Source: Romboutsia timonensis (GTDB lineage Bacteria; Bacillota; Clostridia; Peptostreptococcales; Peptostreptococcaceae). Taken from it: 64,000 nucleotides of DNA. This document shows, in pieces, positions 50,281 to 59,526 of this stretch; within the stretch, counting starts at the first letter, position 1; each line of letters opens with the position of its first letter. The notes under the pieces are model-generated. The model was not told the DNA's origin, ran no database searches, and saw only the letters and a list, made by a program, of their open reading frames with translations. The stretch is taken from contig NZ_LT629850.1 in the NCBI RefSeq assembly GCF_900106845.1, positions 240,747 through 304,746 on the forward strand. Direction: 5' to 3'. The translations under genes and the position numbers were made by a program.

Positions 50281-53200
50281 ATGGCTAAATTCATGAAAAC
50301 TGTTGATGGAAATACAGCTGCTGCACACGTTGCGTATGCATTTACTGACGTAGCTGCTATATTCCCGATAACTCCATCTTCAAACATGGCAGAAGCAGTT
50401 GACGATTGGTCAGCGCAAGGAAGAAAAAATATATTCGGACAAAAAGTTAATGTTGTAGAAATGCAATCAGAAGCAGGAGCTGCTGGAGCATTCCACGGTT
50501 CATTACAAGCAGGTGCATTAACAACAACATTTACAGCATCTCAAGGTTTATTATTAATGTTACCTAACATGTATAAAGTTGCTGGAGGATTACTTCCAGG
50601 AGTATTCCACGTAAGTGCTCGTGCTCTTGCTACTTCAGCATTATCTATATTTGGTGACCATCAAGACGTTATGGCAGCAAGACAAACTGGATGTGTACTA
50701 TTAGCTTCAGGATCAGTTCAAGAAGTTGCTGATATAGCACCAGTTGCACACTTAGCTGCAATAGAAGGTAAATTACCTTTCATACATTTCTTCGATGGAT
50801 TTAGAACATCACACGAAATACAAAAAGTTGAATTATTAGAATACAGTGACTATGCGTCATTATTAAATATGGAAGCTGTTAAAGCATTTAGAGATAGCGC
50901 TTTATCTCCAAATCACCCAGTAACTCGTGGTACAGCTCAAAATGATGATATATATTTCCAAACAAGAGAAGCATCAAACAAATACTACAATAATATAGTA
51001 GGTGTAGTAGAGAAATACATGGCTAAAATGTCTGAATTAACAGGAAGAAAGCATGGATTATTCAATTACTACGGAGATGAAAATGCAAAGAATATAATAA
51101 TAGCTATGGGTTCTGTTACAGAAACTATAGAAGAAACTATAGATTACTTAAATGCTAAAGGTGGAAGCTATGGTTTAGTTAAAGTTCATTTATATAGACC
51201 ATTCTCTAATAAGCACTTATTAGAAGCTATACCAGCTTCAGCTGAAAGAATATGTGTACTTGATAGAACTAAGGAACCAGGTTCAACAGGTGAACCATTA
51301 TACTTAGATGTACGTAATGCATTCTTTGATGTAGAAAATGCACCAATGATAATAGGTGGAAGATACGGATTAGGTTCAAAAGATGTTACTCCTACAGATA
51401 TAAAAACTGTATTTGATAACTTAACATCAGAAAAACCTAAGAACAATTTCACATTAGGTATAGTAGATGATGTTACAAATACTTCATTAGAAAAATCTGA
51501 ATCAATAAAAATAGCTCATCCAGGAACTGTAAGATGTAAGTTCTGGGGATTAGGATCTGACGGTACAGTTGGAGCTAACAAGCAAGCTATAAAAATAATA
51601 GGAGATAACACAGATAAGTATGCTCAAGCTTACTTTGCATATGACTCTAAAAAATCTGGTGGTATAACAATGTCTCACTTAAGATTTGGAGATGCTCCTA
51701 TAAGATCAACTTACTTAATAGATGAAGCTGATTATATAGCTTGTCATAACCAATCATATGTTAACCAATATGATTTATTAAAGGGACTTAAAGAAGGTGG
51801 AGTATTCGTACTTAACACTATATGGTCTCAAGAAGAATTAGAACAACACTTACCAGCTAAAATGAAGAAATTTATAGCTGATAACAATATAAACTTCTAC
51901 ACTGTAAATGCTACTAAGATAGCTCAAGAAATAGGTCTTGGAAATAGAATAAACATGATAATGCAATCTGCATTCTTCAAGTTAGCTGCAATAATACCTG
52001 AAACTGAAGCTGTAGAATACTTAAAAGATTCTATAAAGAAAGCTTACGGTAAAAAAGGTGAAAAAGTTGTTAACATGAACTTTGAAGCTGTTGAAGCTGG
52101 ATTAAATGCTTTAGTTAAGATAGACGTTCCAGCTAACTGGTCTAATGCTGAAGAGTTAGAAATGGCAGTAGATTCAGATGAACCAGAATTCATAAAGAAC
52201 ATATTAAGACCTATGAATGCTCAAGAAGGTAATAACTTACCAGTAAGTGCATTCGAAGGCTTAGAAGATGGTACATTCCCAGCTGGTACTGCAGCATACG
52301 AAAAACGTGGAGTAGCAGTTAATGTTCCAGAATGGATAACTGATAATTGTATCCAATGTAACCAATGTGCATATGTCTGTCCTCATGCATGTATAAGACC
52401 AGTATTAGTAAATGAAGAAGAAGCAGCTAATGCTCCAGAAAGCTTTAATACTAAGAAGGCTATAGGTAAAGGATTTGAAGGATTACAATACAGAATGCAA
52501 GTAAGTCCAATGGACTGTACAGGATGTGGAAACTGTGCTGACATATGTCCAGCTAAGCAAAAAGCTTTAGTTATGAAGCCTCTTGATACTCAAGAAGTAG
52601 AAGTAGAAAACTGGGCATTTGCAGTTGATACTACTAAAGTTGCTCCTAAAGGAGATATAATGGCACCAACTACAGTTAAGGGAAGTCAATTTAGACAACC
52701 ACTTATAGAGTTCTCAGGAGCTTGTGCAGGATGTGGAGAAACTCCATACATCAAGTTAGTTACTCAATTATTTGGAGATAGAATGATGATAGCAAATGCT
52801 ACAGGATGTTCTTCTATATGGGGAGGATCTGCTCCATCAACTCCGTACACAGTTAACCATGAAGGTAAAGGTCCATCTTGGGCAAACTCATTATTCGAAG
52901 ACAATGCTGAATTCGGATACGGAATGATGCTTGGTGTTAAGCAAATGAGAAATAAAATAGCTGAAACTATGCAAACTCTATTAACTATGGATATATGTGA
53001 AAGTGCTAAAGAAGCATTTAATGCATGGTTAGAAGCAAGAGAAGATGGTGAAGCTTCTAAAGCTGCTAGTGAAAAGGTACTAGAAGTATTAGCTGGAACA
53101 TGTTCTTGTGCAGATGAAGAAGTAAAATCATTATTATCTGAAATAGAATCAAGAAAAGATTACTTAGTTAAGAGATCTCAATGGATACTTGGAGGAGATG

Positions 53201-53823
53201 GATGGGCTTATGACATCGGTTACGGTGGATTAGATCACGTTCTTGCTTCAGGTGAAAATGTAAACGTGCTTGTATTTGATACAGAAATATACTCAAATAC
53301 AGGAGGTCAAGCTTCTAAGTCAACTCCAGTTGCTGCAATGGCTAAGTTCGCTGCTGCTGGTAAGAGATCTAAGAAGAAAGACTTAGGTATGATGGCTATG
53401 AGTTACGGAAATGTATACGTTGCTCAAGTTGGTATGGGTGCTGATAAGAACCAATTAATGAAGGCTATAATAGAAGCTGAAAAGCATGATGGACCATCAT
53501 TAATAATAGCATACTCTCCATGTATATCTCACGGAATAAAAGAAGGTATGGGTAGAGCTCAAGCTAACATAGAAAAAGCTGTTAAAGCTGGATACTGGCA
53601 TTTATACAGATACAACCCACAATTAAAAGCTGAAGGAAAGAATCCTTTCACTTTAGATTCTAAGGAACCAACTGAAAGCTTCAGAGAGTTCTTAATGGGT
53701 CAAGTAAGATATGCTGCTATAGCTAAGCAATATCCAGACGTAGCTGAAGAATTATTCAATATGGCTGAAGAAAATGCTAAAGAAAGATACAATAACTATA
53801 AGAGATTAGCTGAAAACTTCTAA
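50281..53823 (+). CDS. nifJ: Pyruvate:ferredoxin (flavodoxin) oxidoreductase
   Basis: Single-chain PFOR of 1180 residues that oxidises pyruvate with CoA to acetyl-CoA and CO2, reducing ferredoxin. Domains in order: pyruvate-binding N-terminal domain (VDGNTAAAHVAYAFTDVAAI), domain II, the gamma domain, a two-cluster ferredoxin domain near 690-770 (CIQCNQCAYVCPHAC and CTGCGNCADICPAKQ), and a C-terminal TPP domain with the proximal-cluster Cys pair (CAGCGETPY) and GDGWAYDIGYGG. The codon use is rich in Gly/Ala and C-ending codons, in keeping with a highly expressed gene. Strong AAGGAGGA ribosome site. It is central to fermentation. Confidence 0.97.
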   Translation: MAKFMKTVDGNTAAAHVAYAFTDVAAIFPITPSSNMAEAVDDWSAQGRKNIFGQKVNVVEMQSEAGAAGAFHGSLQAGALTTTFTASQGLLLMLPNMYKVAGGLLPGVFHVSARALATSALSIFGDHQDVMAARQTGCVLLASGSVQEVADIAPVAHLAAIEGKLPFIHFFDGFRTSHEIQKVELLEYSDYASLLNMEAVKAFRDSALSPNHPVTRGTAQNDDIYFQTREASNKYYNNIVGVVEKYMAKMSELTGRKHGLFNYYGDENAKNIIIAMGSVTETIEETIDYLNAKGGSYGLVKVHLYRPFSNKHLLEAIPASAERICVLDRTKEPGSTGEPLYLDVRNAFFDVENAPMIIGGRYGLGSKDVTPTDIKTVFDNLTSEKPKNNFTLGIVDDVTNTSLEKSESIKIAHPGTVRCKFWGLGSDGTVGANKQAIKIIGDNTDKYAQAYFAYDSKKSGGITMSHLRFGDAPIRSTYLIDEADYIACHNQSYVNQYDLLKGLKEGGVFVLNTIWSQEELEQHLPAKMKKFIADNNINFYTVNATKIAQEIGLGNRINMIMQSAFFKLAAIIPETEAVEYLKDSIKKAYGKKGEKVVNMNFEAVEAGLNALVKIDVPANWSNAEELEMAVDSDEPEFIKNILRPMNAQEGNNLPVSAFEGLEDGTFPAGTAAYEKRGVAVNVPEWITDNCIQCNQCAYVCPHACIRPVLVNEEEAANAPESFNTKKAIGKGFEGLQYRMQVSPMDCTGCGNCADICPAKQKALVMKPLDTQEVEVENWAFAVDTTKVAPKGDIMAPTTVKGSQFRQPLIEFSGACAGCGETPYIKLVTQLFGDRMMIANATGCSSIWGGSAPSTPYTVNHEGKGPSWANSLFEDNAEFGYGMMLGVKQMRNKIAETMQTLLTMDICESAKEAFNAWLEAREDGEASKAASEKVLEVLAGTCSCADEEVKSLLSEIESRKDYLVKRSQWILGGDGWAYDIGYGGLDHVLASGENVNVLVFDTEIYSNTGGQASKSTPVAAMAKFAAAGKRSKKKDLGMMAMSYGNVYVAQVGMGADKNQLMKAIIEAEKHDGPSLIIAYSPCISHGIKEGMGRAQANIEKAVKAGYWHLYRYNPQLKAEGKNPFTLDSKEPTESFREFLMGQVRYAAIAKQYPDVAEELFNMAEENAKERYNNYKRLAENF

Positions 53824-53843
53824 TAGAAATATAGTTTGAAAAT

Positions 53844-53876
53844 AAAGGATGGACAAATTTTGTCCATCCTTTTGTT
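53844..53876 (+). terminator. Terminator after nifJ
   Basis: AAAGGATGGACAAA with TTTGTCCATCCTTT and a TTGTTG tail. Confidence 0.88.
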
Positions 53877-53922
53877 GTAAATATGCTAAAATATAAGTAG
53901 TAATAATGTTTGGAGGTGTTAA

Positions 53923-55884
53923 ATGAAAAATATTGAAAAAGAGCTTAAATACTTAAAAATATTATCAAAGCAATACCCAAGTATATCAAAAGCGAGTACA
54001 GAAATTATAAATTTAGAAGCTATTCTTAATCTTCCAAAGGGAACGGAGCACTTTATAAGTGATATACATGGAGAGTATGAAGCATTTGTGCATGTGCTTA
54101 AAAATGGTTCAGGAGTTATAAAAAGAAAGATAGAAGAATTATTTTCAAGTACTATAAGAGAGAGTGAAAAAAAGACATTAGCAACTTTAGTATATTATCC
54201 AGAACAAAAGCTAGCATTAATAGAAAAAGAAGAAGATAATATAGATGATTTTTATAGAATATATATATATAGATTAGTGGAGTTGTGTAGATATGCATCA
54301 AGTAAATACACTAGATCTAAGGTAAGAAAACTTCTTCCGGAAGATTTTAAATATATAATAGAAGAATTTTTAAATGAACATGTAGAACAAGTACACAAAC
54401 AAAACTATTATAAAAGTATAGTAGATACTATTATAAGTATAGATAGGGCAAAAGAGTTTATAATAGCTATATCTAAAGTTATACAAAAGTTAGTAGTAGA
54501 TAGACTTCATATAGTAGGAGATATATATGATAGAGGTCCTAGACCGGATGTAGTTCTAGATACACTAATGGACTATCATTCAGTAGATATACAATGGGGA
54601 AATCACGATATATTATGGATGGGTGCTGCAAGTGGAGAAAAAACTTGTATAGCAAATGCCCTTAGAATATCAGCTAGATACTCTAATTTAGATATTATAG
54701 AAGACATCTATGGAATAAATTTACTTCCACTAGCAACATTTGCATTAGAACAATATAAAAGCGATCCTTGTAACTGTTTTATGCCAAAAGGAAGTGCAGG
54801 CGAAACATCTACAAAAGAAAAAACTCTAATAGCAAAAATGCATAAGGCTATAAGTATTATACAGTTTAAACTTGAAGGTGAAGTAATTAAAAGAAGACCT
54901 GAGTTTGAAATGGATCATAGATTGCTTTTAGATAAGATAAACTATGAAGAAGGAACTATAAATTTAAAAGGAAATATATATAAACTAAAAGATACTAATT
55001 TCCCAACTATAGATCCGAAGAATCCATATAAGTTAACGAAAGAAGAAGAGATTGTAATTGATAAGTTAGTATCATCATTTAAAAACAGTGAAAAACTACA
55101 AAAACATGTATCATTCTTATTCTCAAAAGGAAGTATATATTTAGTTTCTAATGGAAATTTATTAATACATGGATGTGTTCCTTTAAACGAAGATAAAAGT
55201 TTTATGAAAATGAAGCTTCAAGGACAGGAATATAGTGGTAGAGAATTAATGGATAAGATGGAAACTTTAGTGCGAGAAGGATATCTCTTTAAAGATAAAA
55301 CTAATCAAAAACAATATGGAATGGATATTATGTGGTATCTATGGACAGGAAAATGCTCTTCATTATTTGGTAAAGATGATATGACTACTTTTGAAAGGTA
55401 TTTTATAGCAGAGAAGGAAACTCATAAAGAGAATAAGAACCCATATTTTACATTAAGAGAAGATGAAGATGTATGCAATAAAATTTTTAAAGAATTTGAA
55501 TTAGATACAAATGAATCTCATATAGTTAATGGACATGTTCCAGTTGAAAGTAAAAACGGTGAAAGTCCAATAAAAGCTAATGGAAGAATAATAGCTATAG
55601 ATGGAGGTTTTTCAAGAGCATATCAAGAAAAAACTGGTATAGCGGGATATACATTGATATATAATTCGCAAAGTCTACAACTTGTATCTCATGAGCCGTT
55701 TACATCAACAGAAGAAGCAATAGTAAATGAAAGTGACATACTATCAACAACAATGTTAGTTGAACATAAATTAAGCAGAAAAACTGTAAAAGACACTGAT
55801 GCAGGTAAGAAGTTATTAGATGAAGTTGATGATTTAAAATTGCTTTTAACAGCATATAAAAAAGGTATTATAAAAGAAGTATAA
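53923..55884 (+). CDS. fbp: Class III fructose-1,6-bisphosphatase
   Basis: 653-residue Firmicute-type FBPase that hydrolyses fructose 1,6-bisphosphate to fructose 6-phosphate in gluconeogenesis. It has a calcineurin-like metallophosphatase core split by insertions: [12 protein letters not shown] near 42, [11 protein letters not shown] near 200, GNHDILWMG near 226, and NGHVPV near 535. Length and motifs match B. subtilis Fbp. ATG 53923 follows TGGAGGTG. It is a single gene between nifJ and the PTS module, and opposes the glycolytic direction. Confidence 0.96.
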   Translation: MKNIEKELKYLKILSKQYPSISKASTEIINLEAILNLPKGTEHFISDIHGEYEAFVHVLKNGSGVIKRKIEELFSSTIRESEKKTLATLVYYPEQKLALIEKEEDNIDDFYRIYIYRLVELCRYASSKYTRSKVRKLLPEDFKYIIEEFLNEHVEQVHKQNYYKSIVDTIISIDRAKEFIIAISKVIQKLVVDRLHIVGDIYDRGPRPDVVLDTLMDYHSVDIQWGNHDILWMGAASGEKTCIANALRISARYSNLDIIEDIYGINLLPLATFALEQYKSDPCNCFMPKGSAGETSTKEKTLIAKMHKAISIIQFKLEGEVIKRRPEFEMDHRLLLDKINYEEGTINLKGNIYKLKDTNFPTIDPKNPYKLTKEEEIVIDKLVSSFKNSEKLQKHVSFLFSKGSIYLVSNGNLLIHGCVPLNEDKSFMKMKLQGQEYSGRELMDKMETLVREGYLFKDKTNQKQYGMDIMWYLWTGKCSSLFGKDDMTTFERYFIAEKETHKENKNPYFTLREDEDVCNKIFKEFELDTNESHIVNGHVPVESKNGESPIKANGRIIAIDGGFSRAYQEKTGIAGYTLIYNSQSLQLVSHEPFTSTEEAIVNESDILSTTMLVEHKLSRKTVKDTDAGKKLLDEVDDLKLLLTAYKKGIIKEV

Positions 55885-55913
55885 ATTAGATAGGAAATTG
55901 ATTTTTTAAGCTC

Positions 55914-55942
55914 TTGACATGAAAATATAATTAATATAATAT
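55914..55942 (+). promoter_or_regulatory. Promoter of the antiterminator gene
   Basis: TTGACA at 55914-55919, 17-base spacer, TAATAT at 55937-55942, about 45 bases before the RAT element. Confidence 0.7.
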
Positions 55943-55987
55943 TATAAATATAACTAAATAAAATATATCTGTTTAAATTAATAAAAT

Positions 55988-56062
55988 GGATTGTTACTGA
56001 TAGAGCAGGCAATACCTAAGTTAAGATGTACTTTTTGTACCTTGATTTAGGTATTTTATTTT
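55988..56062 (+). promoter_or_regulatory. RAT antiterminator with overlapping terminator, autoregulatory
   Basis: The sequence at 55988-56016 (GGATTGTTACTGATAGAGCAG then GCAATACC) is a near-textbook ribonucleic antiterminator (RAT) for LicT/SacY/GlcT-type proteins. It overlaps the 5' arm of a terminator from 56011 (AATACCTAA... with TTTAGGTATTTT). Binding of the protein encoded just downstream should prevent termination, giving positive autoregulation. Confidence 0.88.
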
Positions 56063-56077
56063 GGGGGGCTAGAGACA

Positions 56078-56953
56078 ATGGTGACCATAAAGAAAGTGTA
56101 CAATAATAATGTTATTTTAGCATTTGAAAATAGTAGTAAAAAAGAAGTGATATTGACAGGGTGTGGGATTGGATTTGGAAAGAAACCAAATGATACTGTT
56201 GATGATAGTAAAATTGAAAAGAAGTTTGTAATACAAGATAATAATTTTGAGAGTAAAGTAAATAAATTAGCAAGTGAAATACCAGAAGAGGTTTTTGCTG
56301 TAAGTAGTGCAATAATAGAATATGCAGAAAAGAATTTAAATACTACATTAGATGAATATATTTATATATCTTTAACAGATCATATATATTTTGCACTTAA
56401 AAGATATAAAGAAAATTTACCGATAAAAAATGAACTATTATATGAACTTAGAAGAATTCACAAAAAAGAATATGAGATAGGTAAATGGGCAATAGAATAT
56501 ATAAATAAAACTTTTAATGTAAACTTTTTAATAGATGAAGCAGGACTTATAGCAATGCATATTATAAATGCAAATTATAGAGAATCTACTAATAAATCAT
56601 GTTTAATTATGAATATAATAAATCAAATACTTGATATAATAAAAAATTATTATTCTATAGAATTTATAGAAGATGAAATTAATTTTGACAGGCTATTAAC
56701 TCATCTAAAGTTTTTTGCAAAACGATTAATAGATAAAACGGAATCGATAGATACTAACAATAATGGTTTATTAGAAATTGTAAAAGTACAATATAAAGAA
56801 AGTTATGATTGCGTAAAACAAATAAAATCATTTATAGAGGAAAACTATACTTATAAAGTAAATGATGATGAGGTATTATACTTGATATTACATATAAATA
56901 GAGTAATATCAGTTATAAATTTTAATAAAGAAATAACTAAAAGTTATGTATAA
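56078..56953 (+). CDS. BglG/LicT/GlcT-family PTS transcriptional antiterminator
   Basis: 291-residue RNA-binding regulator. Residues 1-56 form the CAT RNA-binding domain (IKKVYNNNVILAFE, GCGIGFGKK). Two PTS regulation domains follow (PRD1 about 70-175, PRD2 about 180-285) with conserved His in SLTDHIYFAL, RRIHKKEY, LIAMHIINA, LTHLKFF and LILHINR. The PRDs are phosphorylated by HPr and an EII protein, so activity follows sugar flow. The next genes are the EIIA and EIIBC it most likely controls through the RAT at 57575. ATG 56078 follows TTGGGGGG. Confidence 0.93.
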   Translation: MVTIKKVYNNNVILAFENSSKKEVILTGCGIGFGKKPNDTVDDSKIEKKFVIQDNNFESKVNKLASEIPEEVFAVSSAIIEYAEKNLNTTLDEYIYISLTDHIYFALKRYKENLPIKNELLYELRRIHKKEYEIGKWAIEYINKTFNVNFLIDEAGLIAMHIINANYRESTNKSCLIMNIINQILDIIKNYYSIEFIEDEINFDRLLTHLKFFAKRLIDKTESIDTNNNGLLEIVKVQYKESYDCVKQIKSFIEENYTYKVNDDEVLYLILHINRVISVINFNKEITKSYV

Positions 56954-57002
56954 CATTTAATAATACAAAAATATAATATAATAATCAAAGGAGATAAAGA
57001 AT

Positions 57003-57506
57003 ATGAGCTTTTTCAAAAATTTATTTAAAGGGAACAAAGAACAAGATGTAAAAAAAGAACAAATAGTACCACTAACTAATGGGGAATTAGTAAATATATC
57101 TCAAGTTCCAGATGAAGTATTTTCAAGTAAGATGATGGGTGATGGATTTGCTATGAAAACATCTGATGGGATAATAGTATCACCAGTAGAAGGGACGATA
57201 GTAACAGTATTCCCAACTAAACATGCAGTAACTATAAACTCTGTGGATGGAAGAGAAGTATTAATACATTTAGGAGTAGATACAGTTTCTTTAAAAGGTG
57301 AAGGATTTGAGACATTTGTAGAAGAAAATCAAAAAGTTAAAGTTGGAGATAAACTAGTTAAAATGGATGTAGAATTTATAGAGAAAAATGCAAAATCTTC
57401 AATGCCAATAGTAGTATTTACTAATTTATCAGAAGGTGAATCAGTTAAACTAGTAGAAGGAACTGTTAAAGCTGGAGAGTTAAATAAAATAGAAATAGTA
57501 AAATAA
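57003..57506 (+). CDS. PTS glucose-type EIIA component
   Basis: 167-residue EIIA(Glc)-family protein that passes phosphate from HPr to the EIIB domain. Active-site His89 (VLIHLGVDTV) and supporting His74 (TKHAVTI) are present, as are SPVEGTIV and SMPIVVFTNL. A 20-residue N-terminal extension with basic and acidic residues could contact the membrane. It lies 50 bases behind the antiterminator gene and before ptsG; ATG 57003 follows AAAGGAGA. It is separated from ptsG by a cre/promoter and RAT region, so EIIA and EIIBC are regulated differently. Confidence 0.94.
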   Translation: MSFFKNLFKGNKEQDVKKEQIVPLTNGELVNISQVPDEVFSSKMMGDGFAMKTSDGIIVSPVEGTIVTVFPTKHAVTINSVDGREVLIHLGVDTVSLKGEGFETFVEENQKVKVGDKLVKMDVEFIEKNAKSSMPIVVFTNLSEGESVKLVEGTVKAGELNKIEIVK

Positions 57507-57513
57507 TATTTCG

Positions 57514-57527
57514 TGAAAATGTTTACA
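57514..57527. promoter_or_regulatory. cre (CcpA) site over the ptsG -35 box
   Basis: TGAAAATGTTTACA matches TGWAANCGNTNWCA at all defined positions except one (T for C at the centre). It overlaps TTTACA of the -35, so binding should repress ptsG. Confidence 0.75.
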
Positions 57528-57550
57528 TAGGAATGCTAGTGTGATATACT
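57522..57550 (+). promoter_or_regulatory. ptsG promoter
   Basis: TTTACA at 57522-57527, 17-base spacer, TG-A-TATACT with the -10 at 57545-57550. Both boxes are good. Confidence 0.8.
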
Positions 57551-57574
57551 AAATATATAAAGTTAATACGTATA

Positions 57575-57653
57575 GCGTGTTACTGGTTATGCAGGCATGA
57601 GCTAAATTATTTATGGTTGCTTTTTATACCATAAATTGTTTAGCTCTTTTTTT
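57575..57653 (+). promoter_or_regulatory. RAT antiterminator and terminator in the ptsG leader
   Basis: GCGTGTTACTGGTTATGCAG followed by GCATGAGC at 57575-57603 has the RAT pattern. It overlaps by about 5 bases a strong terminator at 57599-57653 (GAGCTAAA-ATTTATGG with CCATAAAT-TTTAGCTC and seven Ts). Binding of the antiterminator encoded at 56078 should let transcription reach ptsG. Confidence 0.85.
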
Positions 57654-57680
57654 ATGCTCAAAATAACTATATTAAATAAT

Positions 57681-57716
57681 AATACGTTGACAACATGAGC
57701 ATAGCGAATTTTATTG
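57681..57716 (+). repeat. Degenerate intergenic repeat, partial copy 5
   Basis: AATACGTTGACAACATGAGC followed by ATAGCGAATTTTATT resembles ATATCGTTGGCGAAATGAGC followed by GAAGCGAATTTTTTA at 8466-8501. It lies in the ptsG leader after the terminator. Confidence 0.4.
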
Positions 57717-57803
57717 TAATAATAGTTTTAATAATTAATAAAAATAAAAAAACTGCATAGCTAGAGAATAGTAAAAATAAAAAATAATGGGGAGGAAAAA
57801 GAA

Positions 57804-59489
57804 ATGCTTCAATACTTACAAAGAATTGGGAAAGCAATAATGCTTCCAATAGCAGCGTTACCTGTTGCAGGTATACTACTTGGGGTTGGGGGATCACTAA
57901 TAAATATAGCAGCACTTGAAAATGCACCAGCTATATATCAACCATTAATTGCTTTTGTTAATATCCCAATGATAACTATAATATTAAAAATAATGCAAGG
58001 TATAGGGGATATAGTATTTGGAAACTTACCGGTACTATTTGCAGTAGGTACTGCAATAGGTCTTGCTAAGCAAGATAAAGGTACAGCAGCACTTGCTTCT
58101 GTATTTGGTTTCTTAATAATGAATCAAGTTATAGGTGTATTATTAGGTATGGGTGCTACACCATTAGGGACTTTAGTTTCAGGTGATGTGCCAGCTCAAT
58201 ATGCACAATATGTAACTACTACATTAGGTATATTTACTCTTAATATGTCAGTGTTTGGTGGTATTATAACAGGTATAGTAACAGCTACATTACATAATAA
58301 ATATTACAATATACAATTACCAGCAGTTATAGGATTCTTCTCAGGAGCAAGATTTGTTCCAATAGTAGTATCTTTAGCTATGGCAGTTGTAGGTGCATTA
58401 TTAGCTTATATATGGCCATTTGTACAAGATGGAATAGCAGTAATTGCATTATTCGTTAAAAATGCAGGACCAATAGGAACATTCTTATATGGATTAATAG
58501 AAAGAGCCTTAATACCATTTGGTCTTCATCATATATTCTATACACCATTCTGGTATGGATCATTTGTTGATGGTCAAGTTATAATAGATGGAGCGTGGCA
58601 AACAATTCAAGGTGCTAACTATGCTTACTTTGCTCAATTAGGAAATATGCAAAGTATAGTTGGTGCAGATGCAGATACTATGTCAACTATAGTTTCTGGA
58701 ACAACAAGATTTATGGCTGGTAAATTCCCATTCATGATGTTTGGACTTCCAGCTGCAGCATTAGCAATGTATCATACTGCTGCTCCTAACAAGAAAAAGA
58801 TTGTTGGAAGTTTATTAGTATCAGCAGCATTTACATCTTTATTAACTGGTATAACTGAACCATTAGAATTTACATTCTTATTTGTTGCACCAGTATTATA
58901 TGTAGTTCATTGTATAATGGCAGGATTATCATACTTCTTAATGGATATACTTAATGTATTTATAGGTATGACATTCTCAGGAGGATTAATAGACTTTACT
59001 TTATTCGGAATACTTCCTGCAGGAGCTGGAGTTCCAACAAACTGGATAAGAGCTATATTAGTAGGTGCAGGATATGCAGTAGTTTATTACTTCTTATTTA
59101 AAACTTTAATACTTAAGTTAAACTTAAAAACTCCAGGTAGAGAAGGGGATGAAGAAGAAGCTAAACTTTACTCTAAAGCAGACTTCCAAGCTGCTAAAGG
59201 ATTAGATGGAAAAGAAGCTCCAAATAAAGCTAATGGAAAAGATGAAATAGTACAAAAAGCTCCAGAAGTTTTAGCTGCATTAGGTGGAGAAGAAAATGCT
59301 GTATCAATAGACGCATGTATAACTAGACTTAGAGTTGAAGTTAAAGATAAATCAAAAGTAGATAAAGATAAGCTAAAAGCATTAGGTGCCGTAGGGGTTG
59401 TTGAAGTAGGTAATGGAATACAAGCAATATTTGGTGCTAAAGCAGATGCTTATAGACATGAGATAAATAGAATATTAGGAAGAAACTAA
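57804..59489 (+). CDS. ptsG: PTS glucose-type EIIC-EIIB permease
   Basis: 561-residue sugar permease. The EIIC membrane domain (about 1-440, ten or so helices) includes the GLIERALIPFGLHHIFY loop and GITEPLEF, typical of the glucose/N-acetylglucosamine group. A linker and the EIIB domain (about 480-561) carry the phosphorylated Cys505 in DACITRLRVEV. The EIIA partner is encoded upstream at 57003. Glucose is the likely substrate, but GlcNAc or maltose-type specificity cannot be excluded. ATG 57804 follows GGGGAGGA. Regulated by cre and RAT. A perfect palindromic terminator follows. Confidence 0.92.
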   Translation: MLQYLQRIGKAIMLPIAALPVAGILLGVGGSLINIAALENAPAIYQPLIAFVNIPMITIILKIMQGIGDIVFGNLPVLFAVGTAIGLAKQDKGTAALASVFGFLIMNQVIGVLLGMGATPLGTLVSGDVPAQYAQYVTTTLGIFTLNMSVFGGIITGIVTATLHNKYYNIQLPAVIGFFSGARFVPIVVSLAMAVVGALLAYIWPFVQDGIAVIALFVKNAGPIGTFLYGLIERALIPFGLHHIFYTPFWYGSFVDGQVIIDGAWQTIQGANYAYFAQLGNMQSIVGADADTMSTIVSGTTRFMAGKFPFMMFGLPAAALAMYHTAAPNKKKIVGSLLVSAAFTSLLTGITEPLEFTFLFVAPVLYVVHCIMAGLSYFLMDILNVFIGMTFSGGLIDFTLFGILPAGAGVPTNWIRAILVGAGYAVVYYFLFKTLILKLNLKTPGREGDEEEAKLYSKADFQAAKGLDGKEAPNKANGKDEIVQKAPEVLAALGGEENAVSIDACITRLRVEVKDKSKVDKDKLKALGAVGVVEVGNGIQAIFGAKADAYRHEINRILGRN

Positions 59490-59492
59490 TAT

Positions 59493-59526
59493 AAAAAGGT
59501 ATGAAGTTTAAACTTCATACCTTTTT
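59493..59526. terminator. Perfect palindromic bidirectional terminator
   Basis: AAAAAGGTATGAAGTTT followed directly by its exact reverse complement; serves ptsG and the convergent AraC gene. Confidence 0.9.

Noticed and set aside
8200-57716. CRISPR array or tandem repeats as explanation for the intergenic repeats
   Set aside because: Copies are far apart, degenerate and lack regular spacing or cas genes.
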